A stretch of 21,916 bases of DNA from Coptodactyla brooksi (taxonomy: Eukaryota > Arthropoda > Insecta > Coleoptera > Scarabaeidae). The position numbers were made by a program, and so were the translations under genes. The DNA is taken from contig JAWQRM010000508.1 of NCBI GenBank assembly GCA_033557675.1, positions 1 through 21,916 of the forward strand. Reading direction: 5' to 3'. The notes beneath the pieces were generated by a model. It was not told where the DNA came from, ran no database searches, and saw only the letters and a list, made by a program, of their open reading frames with translations. This document shows, in pieces, positions 1-8,543 of the stretch (position 1 is its first letter; the number at the start of each line of letters is the position of its first letter).

Positions 1-801
1 TATTAATGGTTTCGGATGCCGCACCATATATGGTTAAAACTGCATCAAATCTTAAAGTTTTTTTATGCAAATTTGATTCATTGCACGTGTTTAGCACATG
101 GACTTAATCGGGTTGCTGAAATTATACGGTTTCAAATTTCTCTTGTTGATGAATTAATAAAAAATGGCAAAAAAATTATCATTAAAGTCCCTTTATGAGT
201 GCAACTCCTCAGAAAAAAGTTGCCTAACATTCCATTACCACCTGAGCTAGTGTTAACTGGGTGGGGAATATGGTTAGATGCGGCTTTATACTACGCTGAG
301 CATTTCGAAGATTTTAAAAATTTTGTTTGCACATTTTCAGATACTACTAGTAAATCGATAAGAGATTGTCAGACCTTTTTAGAAAAAGCAGTATTAAAAA
401 ATAATATCACTTTTATTAAATGTAATTTTAATCCTGCAAGTAAAACCATAAAATCCTTAGAGAAACAGAGTCCCATTAGTTGAGCCGATTAAAAAAGTTA
501 ATGATTTCAAAACTGCCATAGATGGTATACCTGGGCACATTGGTCAAATAGTGCAAGCAAAACTCAACGACGTTTTGTCAAAAAACGAAGGATTTCAAAC
601 GCTGAATAAAATATCAACGATCTTAAATGGAGGGGTAGTTCAAGATTTGAATATGAATCCAGCTGTCGTAGCAAAATATAAATGTGCACCTATAACTGGT
701 GTTGATGTCGAAAGAAGTTTTTCAAATTATAAAACATTTTAAGTGACCGACGACAGAGCTTTACAATGGAATATTTAAATAAACATTTAATAATTTCGTG
801 A
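1..801 (+). pseudogene. Decayed hAT-type transposase, 5' end cut by window edge
   Basis: This is a broken transposase-like gene that reads rightward in alternating frames. Frame 3 (about 3-60) gives VSDAAPYMVK, and frame 1 takes over after a T-run near 55-65 with HCTCLAHGLNRVAE. A TGA at 196-198 interrupts frame 1, which then continues with PLPPELVLTGWGIWLDAALY and stops at 481-483. Frame 2 carries the part from about 500 to 742, including VDVERSFSNYK at 701-733. The last part returns to frame 1 (LSDRRQSFTMEYLNKHLI, 739-792) and stops at 799-801. The ERSFS block followed by LSDRR is the typical C-terminal dimerisation region of hAT transposases. At least three frame changes plus an internal stop show it is dead. 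The N-terminal zinc finger and catalytic region lie outside the window. The family is fairly certain; the subfamily is not. Confidence 0.8.
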
Positions 802-1119
802 TTTAAACGGAAATAACTGTTTTTAAATTTGATTTTGTTAAAACTGTTACTAAAAAGAGTTTAAAGATATTTGTTTTGAATGAAAATATGTTTTCATTTA
901 TTGTTTTATTCTTTTGCTCAAGTATTAAATGTTAACATTATATTACTAAAGTACTACATATATCTAAATTAATATTTATTTCATCCAAAATGTGTATATA
1001 GTTAGTATATAGTCAATTTTGTAACATATAAAGGTTTTTTTGCATATAATAATGCTTTTTTTTAATATAATAATGCATTTTTTTGCCAAAATCGATATGC
1101 TTTTTAAGCACTTTTATGT
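802..1119. other. AT-rich spacer after the hAT remnant
   Basis: This stretch is very AT-rich and has no gene that I can support. Near 1031-1085 a short phrase (ataataatgc followed by a T-run) occurs twice in tandem. It may include the 3' end of the hAT element, but I could not identify a terminal inverted repeat or a target-site duplication. Confidence 0.4.
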
Positions 1120-1460
1120 CATTATGGCATTTAAAAAAAATAATGATAATGACTTTAAATAGCATTTTTAAAATGCCATTTAAAGTCATTATCATTAATT
1201 TTTCCCATTTTAAAATAGCTAACAACCAATATTTACTAAGTTTCTACTACAAATTGTAAGCAATTTCAAACAATATTTCATATTATTAGTAGACAGTTGA
1301 TTTTTTTAACTGTCAAAACTGACAGTCAACAAATTAAAGCCCGTTTATGAATGTCAATTAAAATGTTACTGACAGCTTACTTTCTGAACTGTCAAAAGTG
1401 ACAGTTAAGAAATGAGAGCGATCTATGAACGCGAATTAAAATGTCATTGAAGGTCATTAT
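1120..1460. repeat. Repeat block X1 with tandem units of about 80 bp
   Basis: This block shares phrases in the same order with 3870-4340: GTCATTT, an AATATTTA-TAAGT-CTACAAATT run, then tandem units. The tandem unit, about 79 bp, starts with AACTGTCAAAACTGACAG, passes a 'tatgaa..aattaaaatgt' phrase and ends near TGACAG. Two units lie at about 1309-1387 and 1388-1460. Each starts with an inverted TGTCA/TGACA pair. No protein-coding content is seen. Confidence 0.6.
1141..1197. repeat. 57-bp palindrome (28-bp arms)
   Basis: The arms TAATGATAATGACTTTAAAT... and its complement are separated by a single base at 1169. One mismatch (1161 against 1177) occurs in 28 pairs. It could be a miniature inverted-repeat element or a replication-derived foldback. 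No target duplication is evident. Confidence 0.85.
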
Positions 1461-1469
1461 GTTTTTTTA

Positions 1470-1738
1470 CTCGCCCTACTTTTATAAAGTCGTCCGCCAT
1501 TGTCTAAAATTTTTAATTATGAAATTCTGCGCGCGATTTTCGGCTTAATATGAAAGGGGCCGCCGGAGGGGGGCTTTCGATCGGGCCGTTTGGCAGATGC
1601 GGTCCCGTGTGGCACACGTTATCGATTTCTGGCGAAAACAAAAGGGCGCGCAGGACAATGGGGTCCTTTGCGGACTGCACGGACGGAACTGATTCAATTT
1701 GTTGCGATTATAATGAAGCCGCAGCTGCTCACCTCTCG
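1470..1738. other. GC-rich single-copy-looking island 1
   Basis: Between AT-rich repeats the base composition switches to GC-rich (GGGGCCGCCGGAGGGGGG and similar text around 1553-1570). The open frame over it on the + strand has no recognisable domain. The island ends abruptly where repeat copy A begins (about 1739). It could be conserved non-coding DNA, a fragment of an ancestral regulatory region, or an unrecognised exon. Confidence 0.4.
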
Positions 1739-1784
1739 CTCCTTTTAATTTATGTTAATTCGCCCGATGTTACGGATTGTGGAT

Positions 1785-1811
1785 ACTTCCAGTTGTATTA
1801 CAACTGGAAGT
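1785..1811. repeat. Hairpin in copy A (11-bp perfect arms)
   Basis: ACTTCCAGTTG and CAACTGGAAGT flank a 5-base loop (TATTA). The same hairpin with one changed arm position is in copy B at 6282-6308, so it belongs to the repeat itself. Confidence 0.8.
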
Positions 1812-2170
1812 GTTCGTTTTGACGAAAATTCGTACGAAAGTTCAAGTCGCTTGACGATTGTCTTTGCAACTTTCATTCGCATTACGCTTTATATGATTCC
1901 TTCGATTTAAAGATAATCGTTATGTTAATAAAGAAATAAATAATAATCATTTTTGTCCTCGAAGCGCATACATTTTTTGCTATATTAATAAGCGAAAAAT
2001 TTATGTGCTAACTTAAGCCAAGCTAACTTAAACCAACCCAACTTGAACTAATCAACGCCAACCCAAACTAATTTAGCTCAACCCAACTTCCAATTAATTA
2101 ACATTATTTAATACTTTTAGTATTTTTTTTCAGTTTTTTTGCATCAGTAAAACATGCAAAAACATTTAAC

Positions 2171-2248
2171 AAAACTGACAATCTATCAAAATTGATGAGC
2201 TGTTAAAACATTTTAACAGCTCATCAGTTTTGATATATTGTCAGTTTT
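2171..2248. repeat. Inverted repeat with 38-bp arms, 2-bp centre
   Basis: The left arm (2171-2208) begins AAAACTGACAAT and ends GAGCTGTTAAAA. The right arm (2211-2248) is its reverse complement with two mismatches. The centre is CA. Copy B keeps only the right half clearly, so either copy A gained the fold or copy B lost it. Confidence 0.85.
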
Positions 2249-2997
2249 TACAGTTCAATTATCAAGCATCATTAATTTAAATCAAATGTTGTACTTTTCT
2301 GAATGATTCTACTTTTAAACGTTTATTATAAATGACTGCATTCCATTAGATTTCAAACTCAAAAATATTGGGGATTGTAAATAGTTATGGAATTAAAAAT
2401 CGCTGGATTACTCGATAACATAATTTTTATCAACATTTGAGAAGGCTTATACATTTAAAAAATCATTATAATCTGTAGATACGCCATTTCAAAAAATTTC
2501 AATCAATTGTTCAATTGATTCAATCAATAATAATGTTTTTGATCATGTGTTACTCAAATCAGTGAAATTAATTGTTTTAATAATAGGAATTTCATTTATT
2601 AATTTTGACATTTCATCTGTCAGTTCATTGTCAGTTTCAACAGTTGATCTGAAACTTTTGAAAGTTTCTCTGTTAGTTTTGCCAAAATGGAATAAAGTTT
2701 TAAAAAGATCCTTTCAAAACTTGTATCTAACAGATTGCAGAAACAAAACTACGATAACTAAAAATAGTTATACATTACAAACATTAACAGACCGTTATGA
2801 CAGTTAATTAAACATAAACAATTAAATTTATATTGAACTATTTTTCTATTTTTTTAATTCGAATTTAACATTATTTCACATTCTCGTTATTTATTGTTTT
2901 CATCATGCATTCAAATGACAACAAAATACAATCAAAAATGCTTTCCATTGTGTGCTAATCAAATCAGCAAAACAGTTTTGATAATAAAAATATCATT

Positions 2998-3074
2998 TGT
3001 CAATTTTGACAGCTCATCTGTCAGTTTGACAGTTGATCTGTCAGTTTTGACAATTGACCTGTCAGTTTTAACAG
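2998..3074. repeat. Array of inverted TGTCA..TGACA pairs in copy A
   Basis: Four units of the form TGTCA-(A/G)TTT(T)-GACAG begin at 2998, 3019, 3039 and 3060, giving steps of 21, 20 and 21 bp. Linkers such as CTCATC or TGATC separate them. The fourth unit has one base change (TAACAG). The same array recurs in copies B and C. Confidence 0.85.
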
Positions 3075-3127
3075 CTCATCTAAACATCAATTGATTATTA
3101 TATATAATATATATGTTTATAATATAT

Positions 3128-3152
3128 AATTGTTTATATATTATAAACAATT
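3128..3152. repeat. 25-bp AT palindrome
   Basis: AATTGTTTATA and TATAAACAATT flank three central bases. It sits in a TATATA-rich stretch just after the copy A array. It could be a low-complexity fold of no function. Confidence 0.7.
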
Positions 3153-3240
3153 AAGCGTAAGCTGAACTATTTTCACATTGTTAAGTTTGTAGTTCGATTA
3201 TCTATTTCATTAATTGTGCATTTAAATGATAAGCAAACTT

Positions 3241-3640
3241 ATTGAACCCAACAACTTCCAATTTAACGTTATTTAATACTTTTAATATTTTTTTTTGTTA
3301 TGTATTCAAATGAAAACCCAATCCAACCCAACTCAACCCAACACGTAACCACAAATGTTTTTGATAATGTATTTGCCAAATCAGTAAATTAATAATAAAA
3401 GTTCCATTTGTCAATTTGTGCAACTGCCGGTATGAAGGTTCACTGTCAGTTTTGATTGATTATTCTTAGTTTTATTATAAATTTCTTATTAATCGTACTA
3501 TATTTTTGGTGGTTTTACGGTTTTAAAGTTTTCTTTGCAACGTTCTTTCGTATTACGTTTTATAAGATTCTTTCCATTTAAAAATAGTCGTTGTGTTAAT
3601 AAATAAATAAATAACCATAGCTACATCAGAACTGTATGTA
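3241..3640. repeat. Partial repeat copy (related to A/B and D)
   Basis: AACCCA-type phrases at 3312-3342 are followed by TGTTTTTGATAATGTATTTG, a TTAATAATAAAA phrase, then TTAGTTTTATTATAAATTTC and a block at 3528-3625 matching the 'tttgcaactttcattcgcattacg' part of copies A and B. It is diverged and rearranged, and no open frame is present. Confidence 0.55.
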
Positions 3641-3869
3641 TTAGTCAAGGTGGATTAACTGGAAATTTTATTCGTATCGTGTATAAAAGGCGTTTCGATA
3701 TCTGCATTTTAAAGGTTTATTTTTTGTGGAATAATCATATGTAGTATTGACCATGACAGTGACCATTATGAAATAATTTAAATGGAACTTTCGGAAGAGG
3801 AACAATTGAGTAAAGTTCTCGAGAAAGTTATAATAGACTAACGAGCATTCATTAGTACTATAAAATTAC
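3641..3869. other. AT-rich spacer without recognisable content
   Basis: I see no gene and no clear repeat relationship here. Confidence 0.4.
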
Positions 3870-4340
3870 AGCATTAAATGTCATTTAAAAAAATTATCAA
3901 TGGTTTTTCCAACGGTAAGAATAATTTAGCAAAACAATCAATATTTATTAAGTATCGACTACAAATTTTAAACAATTTTAAAAAATGCTATGAATGTAAA
4001 TTAAAATTCATTGTTTATTCGTTTACAGCCAGGTATCATAAGTCAAAAAGGGATAACATAATACAGCCAGAAGTAAATTAAAATGTTACTGAATGTTACA
4101 TTTATGCAACTATCAGAAACATTTACAATTATATGAATATTACTGACAGCTAACTGTATGAATTGTCAAAATTGACATTTAAGAAATGAGTGCCATCAAT
4201 AAATGCGAGTTCAAATGTCATTGACAGATCACCTGTATTAACTGTCTTTAAATATATTGGCAGTTAATATGTGAGAGCCATCCATCTATGAATTTGAATT
4301 AAAATGTCATTAAAAGCCGCTGACAGTTGTCAAAACTGAC
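3870..4340. repeat. Repeat block X2
   Basis: This block is homologous to X1 (1120-1460) in the same orientation: GTCATTTAAA, AATATTTATTAAGT, CTACAAATTTTAAACAATTT, then about three diverged tandem units of 80-90 bp. Each unit carries a TGTCAAAATTGACA-like inverted pair followed by AAGAAATGAGTGCCATC or a variant. The 67-residue open frame at 3878-4081 lies inside this repeat and is not a credible gene. Confidence 0.6.
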
Positions 4341-4437
4341 AAGTATTTAAACCATTTATCAGCTGATTGAAATTGCTAGGATTATATTAAGTAGTAGTTA
4401 GACTTGAGATATTTTTACAGAACTGAATTAGTTAATT

Positions 4438-4487
4438 CAGTTCAGTTCAGTTCAGTTCAATTGTCAGAACAACTAATCAGTTGTTCT
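4438..4487. repeat. CAGTT microrepeat and adjoining 22-bp palindrome
   Basis: Four to five CAGTT units run from 4438 to about 4459. They are followed by AGAACAACT-AATC-AGTTGTTCT at 4466-4487, a perfect 9-bp-arm hairpin with a 4-base loop. Confidence 0.8.
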
Positions 4488-4499
4488 AATCGCCATGTG

Positions 4500-4960
4500 T
4501 CGTTGTTAGTGCAATGTAAGTTTAATGTGTTTATTTTGCTCGCATAGCGACAAACGAGGTTAATTTGATTGGAAACAATACGGTACGGGGCAAGACTTCA
4601 AGGTTCCTTCTAAACGAATCCTCGAAAGGTGAAATACATTTCCGGGACGTGCGAATAAACAAAGGACGTCGGGAAAATGGAAAGCGTCTGCTCCCTTCTC
4701 GCCATTTCAACTGGCAGCTTCTGGCGGCGGACGTTTAACCGCAGCACCCCGCGTTTCGACCTCGGAAATCGATGCGGGGGCCCCGGGAGGCACAACTTTC
4801 GCGAGTAAACCACCCCGGGTGGCGGATGGCGGGCACGGATTATCCCGCTCGTTGGAGTCTTGGCGATTATTCCGGGAGATCAAGTCGGAAGGGGGGGGAC
4901 GGCTTATGGGAAACGGGCTTAAGGGGGCTCTATCGCGAGAGCGGCACTAAAAAATTGATA
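4500..4960. other. GC-rich island 2, no gene recognised
   Basis: About 460 bp of GC-rich, non-repetitive-looking sequence, including GCGGGGGCCCCGGGAGGC near 4773-4791 and an eight-G run at 4891-4898. Short open frames exist on both strands (4610-4813 minus, 4772-5044 plus), but neither shows a domain, a signal or splice sites that I would trust. A conserved regulatory element or an orphan exon are both possible. Confidence 0.4.
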
Positions 4961-5145
4961 TGTTTTATGGTCTCTTTTCCGGGAAATTGGAAAAATTTAA
5001 TATCATCAATGTCGATTGGAAAAAAAATATTTTTTATCAGATAATATATTTCACCTCAAATACAAACATTTATTATCAACCTGAATAACATTCGTGTAAT
5101 CGCTGGTGGCCTTTGATATGTTTTATTTTGTTCTTCCTGGGCGGC

Positions 5146-5178
5146 TTCGATCTTTTCAGATTATCTGAAAAGATCGAA
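5146..5178. repeat. 33-bp perfect palindrome
   Basis: TTCGATCTTTTCAGAT and its exact complement ATCTGAAAAGATCGAA surround a single T at 5162. All 16 pairs match. The sequence around it (4980-5425) is AT-rich with no gene seen. The shape resembles a rho-independent hairpin, but in a eukaryotic context a miniature element or chance foldback is more likely. Confidence 0.9.
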
Positions 5179-5424
5179 ATTCAGATTATATAAAATTGGG
5201 AAATTTATATTGGGTACCAACAGTTACAGATTTCTTGTGTGAAACAGTGACCATAGTCTGTTTCCTATATCTATTGATAATATACACATAAACACTTTCA
5301 CACATTATATTATACTTAACGCTTCATGTCACTGGACAGCTCAATTTAATTTTACACAAAAAATCTATAACTCTTGGTGTTCGATATAAATTTCATACTA
5401 TATTACTGAATTAATGAGTAATAC

Positions 5425-6236
5425 TGATTCATTCTTCTTAGTTTTGTTTTACTTTTTTTGTTACATATTTCTGGTTAATCGTATTGTATTTTTTGTAGTT
5501 TTCTAACTAATCCGTGATAAGGTTGAATAAATCTTCTATGAAGTAAAATGTATTCTAAAAATTGCTCTTACTTCTAACCATACTTGTCCTCTAAATTCAT
5601 AATTCTGCTGTTATATTAATAGTACAACCCAATTTAAGAAAATCCAGCAAAACACAACCCAACAAAACCCACCTTAAGAAAACCCAACCCCATAAAAGCT
5701 AGCCCAACAAAACCAAACTCAATCCAACAAAATTCTTTTAATATATTTTTCTTTCGTTGTGTATTACAATGTTAAAAAACACAATCAGCAATGTTTTTGA
5801 ATGTGTTTCTCAAATCAGTAAAATTGATAGTTTTAATAATAAAAATTTCCATATATTTTCCGGTTGATAGAACAGTTCACCGTCAATTTAAATTGGTTGT
5901 GCTTAGTTTTGTTGTATATTTCTTAGTAATCGTATCAGATTTTTGTTGGTTTTCTAACTAAGTTGACTAACTAAGTAAAATATATTCTAGAAATTGCTTT
6001 TACTTGTAATCATTTTTATCCTGGAAATCCCTGAAGCTTCTGCTATGTTAATAAACCAGCTCAATCGAACCTAATCCAACCCAACCCGAGTGAACCCAAC
6101 GCAAATTCAATATTTTTAATATTTATTTATTTTTGCATTGTGTATACAAATGATAATATAACACAATCAGAAATGTTTTTGATTATGTAAACCAAATCAG
6201 TCAAATCGATTGGTTTAACAATAAAAATTCTATTTC
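5425..6236. repeat. Tandem repeat block D, unit about 475 bp
   Basis: The phrase CTTAGTTTTGTT..TTTCT..TTAATCGTAT..TTTTCTAACTAA occurs near 5436 and again near 5909. Each is followed by an 'aaattgctcttact / aaattgcttttact' phrase, GCTGTTATATTAATA or a variant, AACCCA-type runs, then TGTTTTTGA..ATGT..CAAATCAGT. The second unit is cut off where copy B begins (about 6237). A related piece is at 3460-3530. No coding content is seen. Confidence 0.6.
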
Positions 6237-7860
6237 TCCTTTTAATTTATGTTAATTCGCCTGATGTTACGGATTGTGGATACTTCCAGTTATTTTACAA
6301 CTGGAAGTGTTCGTCTTGACGAAATTTCGTACGAAAGTTGAAGTCGCTCGACGATTTTCTTTGCAACTTTCATTCGCATTACGCTTTATAAGATTCTTTC
6401 GATTTAAAGATAATCGTTGTGTTAATAAATAAATAGATAATAATCATTTTTCCAAAGTCAAACCCAAGCCAACAACTCAACTCAACCAAACCCAAGACAA
6501 GCTAACCCAAGTCAACACAACCCAAGCTAACTTAAGCCAACCCAACTTAAACTAATCAAAGCCAACTCAAACTAATTTAACCCAACCCAACCTAACAACT
6601 CCCAATTAATTACATTATTTAATACTTTTAGTATTTTTCAGTTTCTTTGCATCCGTAAAACTGATTGTTTTAGGAATACAAATTCCGATTGTAAATTTTG
6701 ACAGCTCAACTGGAAGATTGACGGTCCATTGTCAATTTTGACAATCTGTCAAATTTCATCATCTGTCTCATTTTGATAGTGCAGTTTTGTCAGCTCATCA
6801 GTTTTGATAGTTTGTCAGTTTTCACAGTTCAATTATTAAACAGTGGTTAATTTCAATCAACTGTCGTATTTTTCTGAATGATGTACTTTTAAAAGTCTAT
6901 TATAGCAGACTGCATTCCATTAGATTTCAAAAGACTATCGAAAATATTGAGGATCGACCGTAAATAGTTATGGAATGCTACAAAAATCGATGGATTATTC
7001 CTTAATACTATTTTTATCAATATTCATTGAAAGCTTTGACATTTGAAAAGACATTTATTTTAAATATTATTATAATAGATACACCATTTCATTAAATTTC
7101 AATCAATTGTCAACAATAGTTGAAAATAGTTATATAAATATCAATGTATAAACAATTTTTATACCATATTTTTATTGCTTTAAAAATTCCACGTATCAAT
7201 TTTGACGATTGACCTGTCAATTTTGACAGTTTGTCTGAGAGTTTGGGCAGCTTATCTAATTAGTTATGGTTATTTATTTGTTAGTTTTAACCGTTCAATT
7301 GGTAAAACGGAATAAAGTTTTAAAAATATCGCTCTCCTTTTAAAACTTTGTTTTAATAGCCTGTAAAAAGAAAATTTGACGGCAGTTAAAAATAGTTATA
7401 CATTATAAACATTACCAGATTGCTATGACCAATTAACCATAAACGATTAAGTTTATATTAAAGTATGTTTATGTTTTTTAAATTCGAATTTAACATTATG
7501 TCGCAATCTCATTATTTATTGTTTTGGTTATGATAAATTCAATGATGAATTCAAATGATAATAAAATACAATCAAAAGTGTTTTCCATTGTGTGCTTGTG
7601 TTATCAAATCAGCGAAATTGTTTTGATAATAAAAATACAATTTGTCAATTTTGAAAAGTCATCTGTCAGTTTGACAGTTCATTGTCAGTTTTGACAGTTC
7701 ATCTGTCAGTTTTGACAGCTCATCTGAATATCAATTGATTATAATAATTAATTACACACAATTAAGTGTAAGCTGAACTATTTTCATATTATTAACTTGT
7801 AATTTGGTTACCTATTTCATTAATTGCCATTTAAACGATAAGCAAACTTACCATACGTAT
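6237..7860. repeat. Long interspersed repeat, copy B
   Basis: This is co-linear with copy A (see 1739-3240), with the same start, the same hairpin (6282-6308), the same AACCCA-type run, and the same terminal TGTCAG array and ATCAATTGATTATAATAATT tail. It ends shortly before the unique DNA that holds the 3' end of the phosphatase gene. No transposase was found inside. Confidence 0.75.
7643..7718. repeat. Array of inverted TGTCA..TGACA pairs in copy B
   Basis: Units start at 7643, 7664, 7683 and 7704 (steps 21, 19, 21). The last two are perfect TGTCAGTTTTGACAG, the second lacks one T, and the first is degraded on its right side. The position corresponds to the copy A array. Confidence 0.85.
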
Positions 7861-8135
7861 GTATCTTTGTTCATGGCCTGGTGTAAACTAAATTTACATT
7901 GTCATTACAACGTGTACCCTGTTGTCACTTAACGACGATATTCCCGAACGTGCTCCAGACTGTAATCCCGCTTTCCGGAGCCCGTCGCCCCGCTTTCCAG
8001 ATAATTACACCTAAGACTATTCGGGTCAATACTTCGCAAGATTTTACAACCCATCTACCCTCGCTGTAAACTTTTAACGACACGTAATAAAACGCCAGAG
8101 TCGATTTATACGTTCATATTTCAAAATGTATTAAA

Positions 8136-8141
8136 TTTATT
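8136..8141 (-). terminator. Candidate polyadenylation signal of the phosphatase gene
   Basis: TTTATT on the + strand reads AATAAA on the minus strand, about 100 bases past the stop codon at 8241-8243. This is a normal spacing for a short 3' UTR. The flanking DNA (7870-8240) is non-repetitive, consistent with a transcribed 3' end. Confidence 0.5.
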
Positions 8142-8240
8142 TATAAGGTATATTATATACAAGTCGTAGATACGGAAACTTCTTACACTTAGGAAAAATA
8201 AATTAATCTACGCCCGATTACGTCTTTAAGGCACGATTTA

Positions 8241-8543
8241 TCATATCACACACGTCACGTCTTTGTCTTTTTTCTCTTCGAGGAGCGTGGAACGCGACCG
8301 CGACGCCGTCGGTGACCTCATCGTCTTCACCGGAACCTGAAACCTCTTGACGAGCGCTATTATCGTGTACCACGCTCCGATTACGCCCAAAACGCATCCG
8401 GCCAGTACGTCCCACCAATGGTGCCTCCTGTCCGTTATCCTCGTCAGGCCGCAGACGGCGCCCCACGACAGAAACAGCAGCATGAGGAAGGGCTTGAGCA
8501 GCTGGCCGAAACGTCTGTATTCCATTCTGTAGTGCAGCAACCC
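8241..8543 (-). CDS. Phosphatase last coding exon (residues 213-312)
   Basis: The acceptor TTATTTTCAG|GGGTTG lies just above 8543 and the exon begins in phase 0 with Gly-Leu-Leu. It carries helix 5, the third catalytic motif (TRITDRRHHWWDV) and helix 6. A polar tail of about 35 residues rich in Lys, Arg, Ser and Thr ends VTCVI and then TGA (8243-8241). The tail would face the cytosol in the family topology. Overlapping frames on either strand here are shadows. Confidence 0.93.
   Translation of the reverse strand, partial: GLLHYRMEYRRFGQLLKPFLMLLFLSWGAVCGLTRITDRRHHWWDVLAGCVLGVIGAWYTIIALVKRFQVPVKTMRSPTASRSRSTLLEEKKDKDVTCVI

Larger units (their letters stand above)
1739..3240. repeat. Long interspersed repeat, copy A
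   Basis: This is co-linear with copy B (6237-7860). Both start with TCCTTTTAATTTATGTTAAT, share a hairpin, a run of AACCCA-type phrases, TTTAATACTTTTAGTATTTTT, GACTGCATTCCATTAGATTTC and GAATAAAGTTTTAAAAA, and finish with an array of TGTCAGTTTTGACAG pairs. The first 200 bp are very similar between copies and later parts are more diverged. No transposase-like frame is present, so it is probably a non-autonomous element or an old segmental duplicate. Terminal repeats and target duplications were not identified. Confidence 0.75.

Noticed and set aside
1013..1225. 70-codon minus frame
   Set aside because: It is composed of Lys/Ile/Phe from A- and T-runs and covers the 57-bp palindrome; not a gene.
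2547..3094. Two + strand frames (86 and 66 codons) rich in SVSSLSVSTVDL-like words
   Set aside because: The repetitive peptide is the translation of the TGTCAG arrays in copy A; copies B and C do not keep the frames.
2010..6600. AACCCA/CCAAC-rich runs as interstitial telomeric repeats
   Set aside because: The units are irregular, mixed with CTAACTT and GCCAA variants, and occur at fixed places inside the A/B/D repeats; they do not match the insect TTAGG or TCAGG repeats.
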